DNA of 64,000 nucleotides from Micrococcus sp. (GTDB lineage: Bacteria > Actinomycetota > Actinomycetes > Actinomycetales > Micrococcaceae), in assembly GCA_029961105.1 (NCBI GenBank), contig JASBVO010000002.1, positions 296,136-360,135 on the forward strand. The letters are read 5' to 3'. Below are positions 43,313 to 52,169 of the stretch, in pieces. Every line of letters begins with the position of its first letter. Positions within the stretch are counted from its first letter, which is position 1. A program made the translations under genes and the position numbers. The notes below the pieces were generated by a model, which was not told where the DNA came from, ran no database searches, and saw only the letters and a list, made by a program, of their open reading frames with translations.

Positions 43313-43549
43313 ATGGCGACCACCGACATCAAGATCAACGGCATGACCTGCAACCACTGCGTCATGAGCGTCACCGAGGAGCTCTCCGAACTGCCCGGCG
43401 TGACGGGCGTCGAGGTGGACCTGGTGGCCGGCGGGACCTCTGTCGCGACCGTGACCAGCGAGGGGCGGGCCCCTGCGCCCGAGGACCTGCAGGCCGCCGT
43501 CGAGGAGGCCGGGTACTCCGTGGCCACCCCCGGACTGGAGCTGGCCTGA
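43313..43549 (+). CDS. copZ: Copper chaperone, heavy-metal-associated domain (CopZ)
   Basis: 78 residues with a single HMA ferredoxin-like fold. The metal site is GMTCNHC (C13 and C16 of [16 protein letters not shown]), and a C-terminal AGYSV is typical of CopZ. It carries Cu(I) in the cytosol and hands it to the CopA ATPase and to CsoR. AGGAGG stands six bases before ATG 43313. It ends four bases before copA, in one operon with csoR. Confidence 0.9.
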   Translation: MATTDIKINGMTCNHCVMSVTEELSELPGVTGVEVDLVAGGTSVATVTSEGRAPAPEDLQAAVEEAGYSVATPGLELA

Positions 43550-43553
43550 GGTC

Positions 43554-46181
43554 ATGGACCACACCGCCTCCCACGCCCCCGGCCTCACGGACGGCTCCAC
43601 CCCGCCGCATCCCGCGCCCTCTCCTGGCAACGCCACTGACCTAGACGCGGGAACCCGCAGGGTGGACCTGGACATCAGCGGGATGTCCTGCGCCTCCTGC
43701 GTCCAGCGCATCGAGAAGAAGCTGGGCAAGCTCGAGGGCGTGAGCGCCTCGGTCAACCTGCCCCTGGCGACGGCCGCCGTCACCGCACCGGCCTCCGTCA
43801 CCGACGGGGAGCTCGTCGCCGCCGTGGACCGCGCGGGGTACTCGGCCACCGTCCGCCGTTCCGCCGGTGCGCACGCGGGCCATCGACGCGACACCGCCGG
43901 GGCCGAGCCCATCGATGTGGCACGAATTGGCGCTTCCGGGACCGGGAAGCGCAGAGACGTGTCACAGGGATCAAGCCCTGCCGCGCGGGAGGGGACTCCG
44001 GCCGAGCACGCCGGCCACGAGGCCCGGTCGGCCCCCGCAGACGACGCACATGACGGCCACTCAGGCCTCGGCACCCGCCCGGACCACGGAACCGACGCAG
44101 CGCAACACGCCGACCACATGGACCACGGCCCCTCGGGGGACGTGATCCGGCCCCGGCTGATCGGTGCGGCCGTCCTCACGGTCCCGCTGTTCCTCATCTC
44201 GATGGTCCCGGCCCTGCAGTTCCCGCACTGGGGCTGGGTGGCTTTCGCCCTGGCCACGCCGGTGACCTTCTGGGCCGCCTGGCCCTTCCACGCCGCCGCG
44301 TTCAAGGCCGCCCGCCACGGGTCCTCCACCATGGACACCCTGGTCTCGATCGGCGTGCTGGCCGCCTGGGCGTTCTCCACGGTCGAGCTGCTCCTCGACC
44401 CCGGCATGACGGCGATGGCCGGCCCGGGCCACGGCGGCATGGCCTCCATGGCCGACCACCAGCTGTACTTCGAGACCGCGGGCGTGGTGACCACCTTCCT
44501 GCTGCTGGGCCGCTGGCTCGAGGCCCGGGCGAAGCGGCAGGCCGGGCAGGCACTGAGGTCCCTGCTGGACCTGGGCGCGAAGACCGCCACCGTGCTGCGC
44601 GGCGGGGTCGAGACGACGATTCCCGCGGCCGAGCTGGTCCCGGGCGACGAGTTCGTGGTGCGTCCCGGCGAGAAGATCGCCACGGACGGCTACGTCGTCA
44701 GCGGCCACTCCGCCGTGGACACCTCCCTGATCACCGGCGAGTCCGTGCCGGAGGAGGTCGGCCCCGAGGACACCGTCACCGGCGCCACCATCAACGCCTC
44801 CGGCCGCCTGCTCGTGCGGGCCACCCGCGTGGGCAGTGACACCACCCTGGCCCAGATGGGCCGCCTGGTATCCGACGCCCAGACCGGCAAGGCACCCATC
44901 GCCCGGCTGGCGGACCGCATCTCGGCGGTGTTCGTGCCGGTCGTGCTGGTCATCGCCGTGGTGACATTCGCGGCCTGGATGGTGTTCTCGGGCGACCTGC
45001 ACGGGGCCTTCCGCGCCGCCGTCACCGTCCTGGTGATCGCTTGCCCCTGCGCCCTGGGCCTGGCCACCCCGGTCGGCCTGCTGGCCGGCACCGGCCGCGC
45101 CTCACAGCTGGGCATCCTGATCCGCGGGCCCGAGGTCCTCGAGGACACCCGGACCGTGGACACCATCGTGCTGGACAAGACCGGCACCGTCACCGAGGGC
45201 AACCTCGCCGTCACGGGCATCACCCCCCTGAACGGCTTCGACGCGGACACCGTCCTGCGCCTCGCCGGGGCCGTGGAGTCACACTCCGAGCACCCGATCG
45301 CCACGGCCATCGTGGAGGCCGCCCGTGCCCGCACCGGCAGCCTTCCCGAGGTGACCGGCTTCGCCTCGGCGGCCGGCGGCGGGGTGGACGGCACCGTGCA
45401 CGACGCCGGCTCCGCAGCCTCCGCGGGCGGGGTCGCCGCCGGCGGGCCCGAGGGCGGCAGCACCGGGACCGGCCGCCCGCGCGCCGTGTCCGCGGGCCGG
45501 TCCAGCCACATCGCCTCCCGGCTGGACTCCGGCGCCCTGAGCGCGGCGGAGTCCGCCGCCCTCGCGCGGGCCGAGTCCGCCGGCGCCACCGCGATCTGGG
45601 TGGCCGTCGACGGGCAGGCCGCCGGGATCGTCTCCCTGCAGGACACCATCAAGGCGTCCTCGGCGCAGGCGATCGCGGACCTCAAGGTCCTGGGCCTGCG
45701 TCCGATCCTCCTGACCGGGGACAACGCCCAGGTCGCCACCCGGGTGGCGGCCGCCGTCGGGATCGCCGAGCAGGACGTCTTCGCCGGGGTGCGCCCCGAG
45801 GACAAGGTCGCCAAGGTGCGGGCACTGCAGGAGGCCGGCCGGGTGGTGGCCATGGTCGGCGACGGCGTCAACGACGCCCCCGCGCTGGCGCAGGCCGACC
45901 TGGGGATCGCCATGGGCTCCGGCACCGACGTGGCCCGTGAGGCCGCGGACATCACCGTGATGGGCTCGTCGCTGCACCAGGTGGTGGAGTCGGTCCAGCT
46001 CAGCCGGAAGACCCTGGGCATCATCAAGTCGAACCTGTTCTGGGCGTTCGCGTACAACACCCTGGGCATCCCGGTGGCGGCGTTGGGGTTGCTCAACCCG
46101 ATGGTCGCCGGGGCCGCGATGGCCGCGAGTTCGGTGCTGGTGGTGGCGAACTCGCTGCGGCTCACGCGCTTCGCGCGCTGA
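43554..46181 (+). CDS. copA: Copper-translocating P1B-type ATPase CopA
   Basis: 875 residues, longer than the usual 750-800. The N-terminal HMA domain has ISGMSCASC (C46, C49). A His/Asp/Ala-rich linker of about 100 residues ([22 protein letters not shown]) may bind metal. The transport core has CPC in [13 protein letters not shown] (about 496-504), the phosphorylated aspartate in [10 protein letters not shown] (about 541), HP in SEHPIATAI, and [14 protein letters not shown]. It exports Cu(I) with ATP. A 51-base palindrome lies in frame inside the linker, and a Gly/Ala/Ser-rich insertion interrupts the nucleotide domain. Confidence 0.93.
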   Translation: MDHTASHAPGLTDGSTPPHPAPSPGNATDLDAGTRRVDLDISGMSCASCVQRIEKKLGKLEGVSASVNLPLATAAVTAPASVTDGELVAAVDRAGYSATVRRSAGAHAGHRRDTAGAEPIDVARIGASGTGKRRDVSQGSSPAAREGTPAEHAGHEARSAPADDAHDGHSGLGTRPDHGTDAAQHADHMDHGPSGDVIRPRLIGAAVLTVPLFLISMVPALQFPHWGWVAFALATPVTFWAAWPFHAAAFKAARHGSSTMDTLVSIGVLAAWAFSTVELLLDPGMTAMAGPGHGGMASMADHQLYFETAGVVTTFLLLGRWLEARAKRQAGQALRSLLDLGAKTATVLRGGVETTIPAAELVPGDEFVVRPGEKIATDGYVVSGHSAVDTSLITGESVPEEVGPEDTVTGATINASGRLLVRATRVGSDTTLAQMGRLVSDAQTGKAPIARLADRISAVFVPVVLVIAVVTFAAWMVFSGDLHGAFRAAVTVLVIACPCALGLATPVGLLAGTGRASQLGILIRGPEVLEDTRTVDTIVLDKTGTVTEGNLAVTGITPLNGFDADTVLRLAGAVESHSEHPIATAIVEAARARTGSLPEVTGFASAAGGGVDGTVHDAGSAASAGGVAAGGPEGGSTGTGRPRAVSAGRSSHIASRLDSGALSAAESAALARAESAGATAIWVAVDGQAAGIVSLQDTIKASSAQAIADLKVLGLRPILLTGDNAQVATRVAAAVGIAEQDVFAGVRPEDKVAKVRALQEAGRVVAMVGDGVNDAPALAQADLGIAMGSGTDVAREAADITVMGSSLHQVVESVQLSRKTLGIIKSNLFWAFAYNTLGIPVAALGLLNPMVAGAAMAASSVLVVANSLRLTRFAR
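43916..43966. repeat. 51-base palindromic element inside copA
   Basis: The outer arms TGTGGCACG and CGTGTCACA (one mismatch) enclose an inner stem GCGCTTCC/GGAAGCGC. The length is 17 codons exactly, so the copA frame is kept and the element encodes part of the linker (about residues 121-138). It looks like a small mobile palindrome captured in a protein-coding gene. Confidence 0.6.
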
Positions 46182-46233
46182 GCCGGCCGCCCCCACCGAC
46201 CGTCCCACCGGCCACCCCGCCGCCCCGGAACGG

Positions 46234-46289
46234 CCTGAGGCCCGGATCGCCTTGTCCCGTCGGGGAGGCCAGGCAATCCGGGCCTCAGG
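46234..46289. terminator. Bidirectional terminator between copA and the flavin monooxygenase gene
   Basis: CCTGAGGCCCGGATCGCCT (46234-46252) pairs with AGGCAATCCGGGCCTCAGG (46271-46289), 19 bases with one mismatch and an 18-base loop, between convergent genes. Confidence 0.78.
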
Positions 46290-46308
46290 GGCGCAGTGGA
46301 CCGGGGTG

Positions 46309-48204
46309 TCAGGCGGTGTAGATGCCCTCGAAGAACGCGGCCAGCTCGGCGGTGGCGTCCAAGGGCAGCACCTGGGCGACGTACTGGTCCGGGCGGACCA
46401 CCACGACGACGCCGTCCCGGCTCAGCCCGCGGGCCTCGAAGATGTCATCCTCCGGGTCCACGCCGAACACCTTGTTGAGGTTGGAGACCTGGAAGGCGCC
46501 GACCTTCGGTCGGAAGATCGCCGGCGCCTGCATCAGTTCCACGTCCTGGTGCGGCTGCTGGTAGACGGCGTAGACGTCGAACAGCGCGTCGACGTCCTGG
46601 CCCGCCGGGGTGTACCGGCACACCGGGGACTCGGCGGAGTCGAGCCACTCGGCGAACGCCCGCAGCTTCGAGTCCTGGGCGGAGGAGACCGCTGCGTCCG
46701 CGAAGGCGTAGATCCGCCAGCGGCCGTCCGCGACGTGCTGGTGGCCCAGGAACTTCGGGTTCGTGTCACACACGCGCTTGACCGGGTGGGCCTTGAACCG
46801 CTTGCCCAGCGGGTAGCCGGTGGCCAGGTCCTGGTGGGAAGCGGATCCGGTGATCAGGCCCTGCGGGTACTCGGTCATGAATCCCGCCGGGAACTCGAAG
46901 GTCTTCTGGTAGAACTCCTCCAGGGCGTTGGGGTTCTCCAGCTCCTCCGGCTTGGCGGCCATCATCGAGGACCACTCGCGGTCGAAGTCGATGAGGTTCT
47001 GGGCGATCTGCTGCCGCTCCGCCGTGTAGGTGGTCAGCAGCTTCTCCGGGGCGATCCCCGAGACGACCTGGCCGAGCTTCCACCCCAGGTTGAAGGCGTC
47101 CTGGATGGAGACGTTCATGCCCTGGCCCGCCTTGGCCGAGTGGGTATGGCAGGCGTCACCGGCGATGAACACCCGGGGGGTGCGCGTGCCGGCCTCCTCC
47201 ACGGGGACGTCGTCGAAGCGGTCCGTGACGCGGTGGCCGACCTCGTAGACGCTCCACCAGGCCACGTCCTTCACGTCCACGGTGTAGGGCGTGACGATCT
47301 CGTTGGCCCGGCGGATGATCTCGTCCAGCGGGGTCTTGCGCACCGCACCGGCGTCGTTCTGGTCCACCTCTCCGAGGTCCACGTACATGCGGAACAGGAA
47401 GCCGCCCTCCCGCGGGATGTGCAGGATCGAGCCGTGCTTGGACTGGATGGCGCACTTGGTACGGATGTCCGGGAAGTCCGTCTCGGCCAGCACGTCCATG
47501 ACACCCCAGGCGTGGTAGGACACCGCACCGACGTGCTGGGCGCCGATGTCCCGGCGGACCCGGGAGTGGGCGCCGTCGGCACCCAGGACGTACTTGGCGC
47601 GCACGACGCGTTCCTCGCCCGGGGCCACCCCGGCCTCGGCCTGCTCGCCGGTGCGCTTCAGGGTGACGGTGACCGGGTACTCGCCCTCACCGACCTCCAG
47701 CTTGACGAACTCCCAGCCGAAGTATGGCTCGGTGCGGGAGGGAGCGTGCTTGGCGAAACGGGCGAAGTAGTCCAGCACGCGGGCCTGGTTCACGATCAGG
47801 TGCGGGAACTCGCTGACGCCCGCCGGGTCATCGTGCTCCCGGGCCGTGCGGATGATGTGGTCCGGGTTGGCCGGATCCGGCTTCCAGAAGTTCATCTCGG
47901 TCAGGTGGTAGGCCTCGGCGACGATCTCGTCGGCGAAGCCGAACGCCTGGAAGGTCTCCACGCTGCGGGCCTGGATGCCGTCCGCCTGGCCGATCTCCAG
48001 GCGGTGCGGGCGTCGGTCGATGAGGCAGGTCATCACGTCCGGAAAGCTGGCGAGCTGGGCCGTGGCGGTCATGCCGGCCGGGCCGGAGCCGACGACGAGC
48101 ACGTCCATGGTCTCGGGCAATTCGGGCGAGCGGTCGACACCGACCCCGGCGGCGGGCTGCACGCGCGGATCGGTGGACACGTAGCCATGGTGGTGGAACA
48201 GCAT
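46309..48204 (-). CDS. Class A FAD-dependent aromatic hydroxylase (phenol 2-monooxygenase / 3-hydroxybenzoate 4-monooxygenase type)
   Basis: 631 residues from ATG 48204 (AGGAG six bases upstream). The FAD Rossmann motif is VLVVGSGPAGMTA (about 35-47); the GD motif is FIAGDACHTHSAKAGQGMN (about 345-365). A thioredoxin-like C-terminal domain is present, as in MobA and phenol hydroxylase. It adds a hydroxyl ortho to an existing one using NAD(P)H and O2, giving a catechol. Beside the homoprotocatechuate genes it may supply their ring-cleavage substrate. The usual two-component HpaBC hydroxylase is not in the window. It diverges from an IclR regulator. Confidence 0.87.
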   Translation of the reverse strand: MLFHHHGYVSTDPRVQPAAGVGVDRSPELPETMDVLVVGSGPAGMTATAQLASFPDVMTCLIDRRPHRLEIGQADGIQARSVETFQAFGFADEIVAEAYHLTEMNFWKPDPANPDHIIRTAREHDDPAGVSEFPHLIVNQARVLDYFARFAKHAPSRTEPYFGWEFVKLEVGEGEYPVTVTLKRTGEQAEAGVAPGEERVVRAKYVLGADGAHSRVRRDIGAQHVGAVSYHAWGVMDVLAETDFPDIRTKCAIQSKHGSILHIPREGGFLFRMYVDLGEVDQNDAGAVRKTPLDEIIRRANEIVTPYTVDVKDVAWWSVYEVGHRVTDRFDDVPVEEAGTRTPRVFIAGDACHTHSAKAGQGMNVSIQDAFNLGWKLGQVVSGIAPEKLLTTYTAERQQIAQNLIDFDREWSSMMAAKPEELENPNALEEFYQKTFEFPAGFMTEYPQGLITGSASHQDLATGYPLGKRFKAHPVKRVCDTNPKFLGHQHVADGRWRIYAFADAAVSSAQDSKLRAFAEWLDSAESPVCRYTPAGQDVDALFDVYAVYQQPHQDVELMQAPAIFRPKVGAFQVSNLNKVFGVDPEDDIFEARGLSRDGVVVVVRPDQYVAQVLPLDATAELAAFFEGIYTA

Positions 48205-48244
48205 GGTGACTCCTGGCGGTGATGGAAGCGGAGATGCTCGGAGT

Positions 48245-48302
48245 GTTCTATACTCGAACACGCAGTTCATCTATCGAACAGCTGAGCCCGATCATATACG
48301 TT
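48245..48302. promoter_or_regulatory. IclR-type double operator (and weak GntR-like site) in the divergent promoter
   Basis: GTTC-N7-GAAC occurs twice, at 48245-48259 and 48265-48279, exactly 20 bases apart, as expected for an IclR/PobR-type dimer of dimers on one DNA face. ATCATATACGTT at 48291-48302 differs by two bases from the ATCGTATACGAT sites at 51084 and 59044. Confidence 0.6.
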
Positions 48303-48422
48303 CGGTGACGGCCCTCACAAGGTGCCGTGAGCGAGCCCTCATCCTGTGTCCGTCCCGCCATGGTCCTCATCCCGGCGACCCGTGGCCATAGCCCCCGCTC
48401 CCTCCGTCCGAAAGGGCCCACG

Positions 48423-49226
48423 GTGAACCCTCCCCGATCCCCCCGAACCCCACCGTCGCCATCCCGGCGTGCCGGCGGAGGCAGCAGCGGCAGCAGCGGC
48501 AGCGACGGCGGCAGCGCTCCCCACTCGCAGACCCTGTCCCGGGGACTGCGCATGATCGAGCTCGTGGTCTCGGCCCCGGAACCGCCGACGATCGCCGAGG
48601 TCGCCGCCCAGCTGGGGGTCCACCGATCGATCGCCTACCGCATCCTGCGCACCCTGGAGGACCATGGCCTCGTCACCCGGGACGGCTCCGGCCGGCTGAT
48701 CGGCGCGCCCGGGCTCGCCGTGCTGGCCCGCGGCGTGCAGCAGGACCTGCAGTCGGCCGCGCTGCCGGAGCTGACGGCCCTGGCCAATGAGTTGCAGATG
48801 AGCGCCTTCGTGGCGGTCTGGGGACAGGGCGAGTGCATCACGCTGGTGACGGTGGAACCGTCCCGCGGTCACGCGGTGACCCAGCGCCCTGGCACGCGCC
48901 ATCCCCTGGACCGCGGCGCGCCGGGCGTGGCCGTGCAGGCGGGCATGGCACCCGAGGAGCTGGTGGAACTCACCGATGGCGTCCCGCCGCGCGCCGAGGT
49001 GGAACAGACCCGCCGACGGGGCTACGCCGTCAGCCACGACGAGGTACTGGACGGAGTCTCCTCCGTTGCCGTCCCCCTGCGGGTGGCGGGCCACCTGCCG
49101 GCGGCGGTCGCGGTCGTCTACGCGACCCGGCAGTTGGACGTCGAGGCCCTCGGGAAGCAGCTGGCGCTCAGCGCAGAGCGGGTCGCCGCCCGGCTCGGCC
49201 AGCGCCTGGCGACCTCCGGCCCATAG
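48423..49226 (+). CDS. IclR-family transcriptional regulator
   Basis: 267 residues from GTG 48423. A Ser/Gly/Pro-rich N-terminal arm of about 45 residues is followed by the winged helix-turn-helix (TIAEVAAQLGVHRSIAYRIL) and a shortened effector domain (AFVAVWGQGECITLVTVEPS to SSVAVPLRVAGHLPAAVAV). It is divergent from the aromatic hydroxylase, with two GTTC-N7-GAAC palindromes between, so it most likely controls hydroxylase expression in response to the aromatic acid. It is followed directly by a 24-base tandem repeat. Confidence 0.9.
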   Translation: MNPPRSPRTPPSPSRRAGGGSSGSSGSDGGSAPHSQTLSRGLRMIELVVSAPEPPTIAEVAAQLGVHRSIAYRILRTLEDHGLVTRDGSGRLIGAPGLAVLARGVQQDLQSAALPELTALANELQMSAFVAVWGQGECITLVTVEPSRGHAVTQRPGTRHPLDRGAPGVAVQAGMAPEELVELTDGVPPRAEVEQTRRRGYAVSHDEVLDGVSSVAVPLRVAGHLPAAVAVVYATRQLDVEALGKQLALSAERVAARLGQRLATSGP

Positions 49227-49233
49227 GCGCAGC

Positions 49234-49377
49234 GGGCGCGGTACCGGAAGGACGGACGGGCGCGGTGCCGGAAGGACCGGCGGGCGCGGTCCCGGAAGGA
49301 CCGGCAGGCGCGGTCCCGGAAGGACGGACGGGCGCGGTGCCGGAAGGACCGGCAGGCGCGATACCGGAGCGCCCGGC
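49234..49377. repeat. 24-base minisatellite, six units
   Basis: Five good copies and one degenerate copy of a unit like GGGCGCGGTGCCGGAAGGAC plus four bases, from 49234 to 49377. Each unit can fold GCCGG-AAGGA-CCGGC, so the array makes a row of small hairpins between the convergent IclR and hpaI genes. It may act as a terminator and is likely variable in copy number. Confidence 0.85.
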
Positions 49378-49385
49378 GGAGCCCG

Positions 49386-50255
49386 TCAGTAGGACCCGCG
49401 GGGCGCCCTGGCCGCATCCTTGGCCGCTTCCCGGTCCAGTACGTGCTCCTCGGCGGGAGCGGGACACCACGTATCGGCGAGCGCCTCGGACCCGCGGGCC
49501 AGGAGCGCGACGTCGGCGCCCACGTTGACGTAGTCCGCACCCGCCTCGACGTAGTCCCGGGCATGGGCCTCCACGAAGGCGTTCACCCCGACGATCTTGC
49601 CCGCGGCCTTGACCTGGGCGATGACGTCCTTGACGGCGGCGACCACGTCCGGGTGCGCCTGCTGGCCGATCAGCCCCATCGTGGCGGACAGGTCCGAGGG
49701 GCCGATGAAGATGCCGTCCACGCCGTCCACGGCGGCGATCTCCGCCGCGTTCTCCACCGCGGTGGCCGATTCGACCTGGACGAACAGCGTGAGGTGCTCA
49801 CCGGCGTCGCGCAGGTATCCGGCGGTGCGGTTCCAGCGGCCGGAGCGGGCCAGGGCCGAGCCGACGCCGCGCACCCCGCGCGGCGGGTAGTGTATGGCCC
49901 GCACGGCCGCCTGCGCGTCCTGCGCGGTGTGGACCATGGGCACCAGGACGTTCTGCGCCCCCAGGTCCAGGACCTGCTTGATGAACACCTCGTCCAGGGC
50001 GGGCACCCGCACCAGGGCGAGCGTGCCGGTCCCGGCGATCACCCGGAGCTGGGCCTGGATGGATTCCAGGGACAGTGGAGCGTGCTCGGCGTCGATGAGC
50101 AGGTAGTCCAGCCCTGCCCCGGCGCAGATCTCCGCGGCGGTGGCATCCCCCGAGGACAGGAACATGCCGGCCACCGGACGACCGCCGCGGGCCTGCACGG
50201 CCTCGGCGGTGAACAGGTCCTTGAGGCTCGGCTCGGTGGTCACTCGAATCGGCAT
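49386..50255 (-). CDS. hpaI: HpaI-type 2,4-dihydroxyhept-2-ene-1,7-dioate aldolase (HpcH/HpaI family)
   Basis: 289 residues from ATG 50255. It is a class II pyruvate aldolase of the HpcH/HpaI fold: GMFLSSGDATAAEICAGAG, YLLIDAEHAPLS (catalytic His), QNVLVPMVHTAQDA, VQVESATAVENA (metal-binding Glu) and GIFIGPSDLSATMG (metal-binding Asp). In the homoprotocatechuate pathway it splits the C7 diacid into pyruvate and succinate semialdehyde. The start overlaps the hpaH stop by 16 bases, so the two are coupled. The C-terminal tail of about 30 residues is unusual and charged. Confidence 0.9.
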   Translation of the reverse strand: MPIRVTTEPSLKDLFTAEAVQARGGRPVAGMFLSSGDATAAEICAGAGLDYLLIDAEHAPLSLESIQAQLRVIAGTGTLALVRVPALDEVFIKQVLDLGAQNVLVPMVHTAQDAQAAVRAIHYPPRGVRGVGSALARSGRWNRTAGYLRDAGEHLTLFVQVESATAVENAAEIAAVDGVDGIFIGPSDLSATMGLIGQQAHPDVVAAVKDVIAQVKAAGKIVGVNAFVEAHARDYVEAGADYVNVGADVALLARGSEALADTWCPAPAEEHVLDREAAKDAARAPRGSY

Positions 50256-51025
50256 GTCACGGTCCCCAGCGGTCCATAGTCGGCGTACACGGTGTCCCCG
50301 GCGTAGACCCACATGGGCCGGGTGAAGGACCCGGCCAGGACGATCTCGCCGGCCTCGAGGCAGTCGCCGTGGCCGGCGATCCGGTTGGCCAGCCAGTGCA
50401 CGCCGTTGGCGGGGTGATTCAGCACCCCTGCGGCCACGCCGGTCTCGATGATCTGCTCATTGCGGGACAGGATGCCGGCGACCCAGCGCAGGTCGACGTC
50501 CCCGACGCCGACCGGCCGTCCGCCGATCACCATGGAGCCGAGGGCCGCGTTGTCCGAGATCGTGTCCGTGATGGTGCGGCCCTTCATCTCGATGCGGGAG
50601 TCCAGCACCTCGAGGGCGGGCACCACGTACTCGGTGGCGCGCAACACGTCCATCAGGTTCAGCCCGGGGCCGCGCAGCTCGTCCTTGAGCACGAAGGCCA
50701 ATTCCATCTCGACGCGCGGATGGGTGTACTTCGCCCACTCGTACACGTGGCCGGACTCGAAGACCTGGTCGTCGAAGATGACGCCGTAGTCCGGCTCGTC
50801 GATGCCCGTGGCATCCTGCATGGCCTTGGAGGTCAGCCCGATCTTGTGGCCGACCTTGGTGCGGCCGGCCTCGACCTGGCGCTCGGCCCAGATCCGCTGG
50901 ACCGCGTACGAGTCCTCGATCTGCATCTCGGGGTAGCGCGCCGTGAGCAGCGGCACGGGCTGGCGGTCGATGCCGGCCCGGTGCAGTTCGTCGGCGATCT
51001 TCACGTGGGTGTCATGGTCCAGCAA
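50240..51025 (-). CDS. hpaH: 2-oxo-hept-4-ene-1,7-dioate hydratase (HpaH/MhpD family)
   Basis: 261 residues from TTG 51025; GGAGG stands seven bases upstream. FAH-fold hydratase features are seen: DSYAVQRIWAERQVEAG, KIGLTSKAMQ, GVIFDDQVFESG and MELAFVLKDELRGPG with the metal-binding glutamates, then ALEVLDSRI. It adds water to the 2-hydroxydienoate derived from the ring-cleavage product, making the aldol substrate for HpaI, with which it overlaps. The promoter contains the palindrome ATCGTATACGAT shared with the FAH-RraA gene, and an octanucleotide repeat lies further upstream. Confidence 0.9.
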   Translation of the reverse strand: MLDHDTHVKIADELHRAGIDRQPVPLLTARYPEMQIEDSYAVQRIWAERQVEAGRTKVGHKIGLTSKAMQDATGIDEPDYGVIFDDQVFESGHVYEWAKYTHPRVEMELAFVLKDELRGPGLNLMDVLRATEYVVPALEVLDSRIEMKGRTITDTISDNAALGSMVIGGRPVGVGDVDLRWVAGILSRNEQIIETGVAAGVLNHPANGVHWLANRIAGHGDCLEAGEIVLAGSFTRPMWVYAGDTVYADYGPLGTVTCRFE

Positions 51026-51083
51026 GGTGAGTCCTCCAGGTGCTCCGTGGCGGCGAGCCCACAGGATGTGGCGTCCTGGCAAG

Positions 51084-51095
51084 ATCGTATACGAT
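51084..51095. promoter_or_regulatory. GntR-type operator of hpaH-hpaI
   Basis: ATCGTATACGAT is a perfect 12-base palindrome about 60 bases upstream of the hpaH start, matching the T-x-GT-(N)-AC-x-A pattern of FadR/GntR sites. The same sequence recurs at 59044-59055. Confidence 0.7.
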
Positions 51096-51140
51096 ATCGC
51101 CGCGATCTGCGTCACACGGTGCGGTTTCCGCAGGCCGGCT

Positions 51141-51220
51141 GGCGTTCAGGCGTTCAGGCGTTCAGGCGTTCAGGCGTTCAGGCGTTCAGGCGTTCAGGCG
51201 TTCAGGCGTTCAGGCGTTCA
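51141..51220. repeat. Octanucleotide repeat (GGCGTTCA) x 10
   Basis: Ten perfect copies of an 8-base unit fill 51141-51220. The last copy contains the stop codon of the LuxR gene. The array lies 46 bases upstream of the hpaH operator. Units of eight slip easily, so copy number should vary between cells or strains. Confidence 0.95.
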
Positions 51221-52072
51221 GGGCAGGATGCGCAGCCGCCGCGCGATGGCCACCGCCTCGACCCGGTTGTTGCAGTGCAGCTTCATCATCACCGAGCGCA
51301 TGTAGCTCTTGACGGTCACCGGGCTGAGGGAGAGCCGCTCCCCGATCTCGGCGTAGCTGCAGCCGAGGGCCACCTGGGACATCACGTCCATCTCCCGGCG
51401 GGTCAGCGCGGGCACCTCGGCGGGCACCGTCCCCCGGCGCTCCAGGCGCTCCGCCACCGCGCGCACGGCGGCGACCAGGGTGGGATCGTGGCTGGAGTGG
51501 GCGATCGCGATGAGCTCGGAGTGCGCGGTGCGCACGGCCTCCTCGAGGTCCCGGGCGTCACCGGCTCCGGCGCTGTCCGCCAGCCCGATCATGGACACCC
51601 TGCGGTCGACCTCGTCCCGCACGCGGAGCTCCTGGGCGATCGCGCGGCCGGTGGACACCATGCCGTGGATCACCCGGTCCCCCACGGTGCCCGCCTGCCG
51701 CGTGGCGGCGTACAGCACGGCGCGCGGGCGCTGGCCCACCACCACGGGGATGGCCGCCATGGACGACAGCCCCTCGGCACTGACCACCTCGTCGAACTGG
51801 TGCGTGATGGACGGGGAGGTGACGTAGTCCTCCACGGTCAGCGGGCGGTCCCGCGCCATGGCCTCGCCCCCCAGCCCCTGGCCGACCGGCACCTTCTGCC
51901 CGGCCAGGACGCGGGTCCGGGCACCCCGCAGTTCGGAGATCTCCAGCCGCCCATCATGGACGACCCCGCCGAAGCACACGTCCGTCAGGGTCTCCTGGCG
52001 GACCTTGCGCAACCACGCCCTGATGAGCTCGCGATCATCGGGGCGAAGCAGTTCGACGGACGGGCTCAACAC
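51218..52072 (-). CDS. GAF-LuxR transcriptional regulator
   Basis: 284 residues from GTG 52072 (GAGGGGAG nine bases upstream). An N-terminal GAF-like sensing domain (about 15-150; VCFGGVVHDGRLEIS to AVLYAATRQ) and a helical linker are followed by the LuxR helix-turn-helix: LTRREMDVMSQVALGCSYAE and SLSPVTVKSYMRSVMMKL. Such proteins activate aromatic-catabolic operons in actinobacteria. The gene stands between the MHS transporter and hpaH, and ends inside the octanucleotide array, so slippage could add or remove C-terminal residues only if the stop were lost. Confidence 0.87.
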   Translation of the reverse strand: MLSPSVELLRPDDRELIRAWLRKVRQETLTDVCFGGVVHDGRLEISELRGARTRVLAGQKVPVGQGLGGEAMARDRPLTVEDYVTSPSITHQFDEVVSAEGLSSMAAIPVVVGQRPRAVLYAATRQAGTVGDRVIHGMVSTGRAIAQELRVRDEVDRRVSMIGLADSAGAGDARDLEEAVRTAHSELIAIAHSSHDPTLVAAVRAVAERLERRGTVPAEVPALTRREMDVMSQVALGCSYAEIGERLSLSPVTVKSYMRSVMMKLHCNNRVEAVAIARRLRILP

Positions 52073-52169
52073 AGGCGGCTCTCCCCTCGTGCGTGATCCA
52101 CGCCACTTTAGCAAAGGCCGGAAGCCACGGCCCGGGTTCCGGGCCGTGGCTTCCGCAGCAGGCTGGGCC

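Noticed and set aside
49234..49377. CRISPR array
   Set aside because: Units are contiguous 24-base copies with no spacers and no cas genes nearby.
48833..49528. Repeat protein GAVPEGPA encoded across the minisatellite
   Set aside because: The frame is a shadow of the IclR gene and simple GC-rich repeats, open in several frames, with no ribosome site.
51218..52072. Phase-variable LuxR coding sequence
   Set aside because: The octamer array begins at the stop codon, so slippage does not shift the LuxR frame; any effect would be on the hpaH side.
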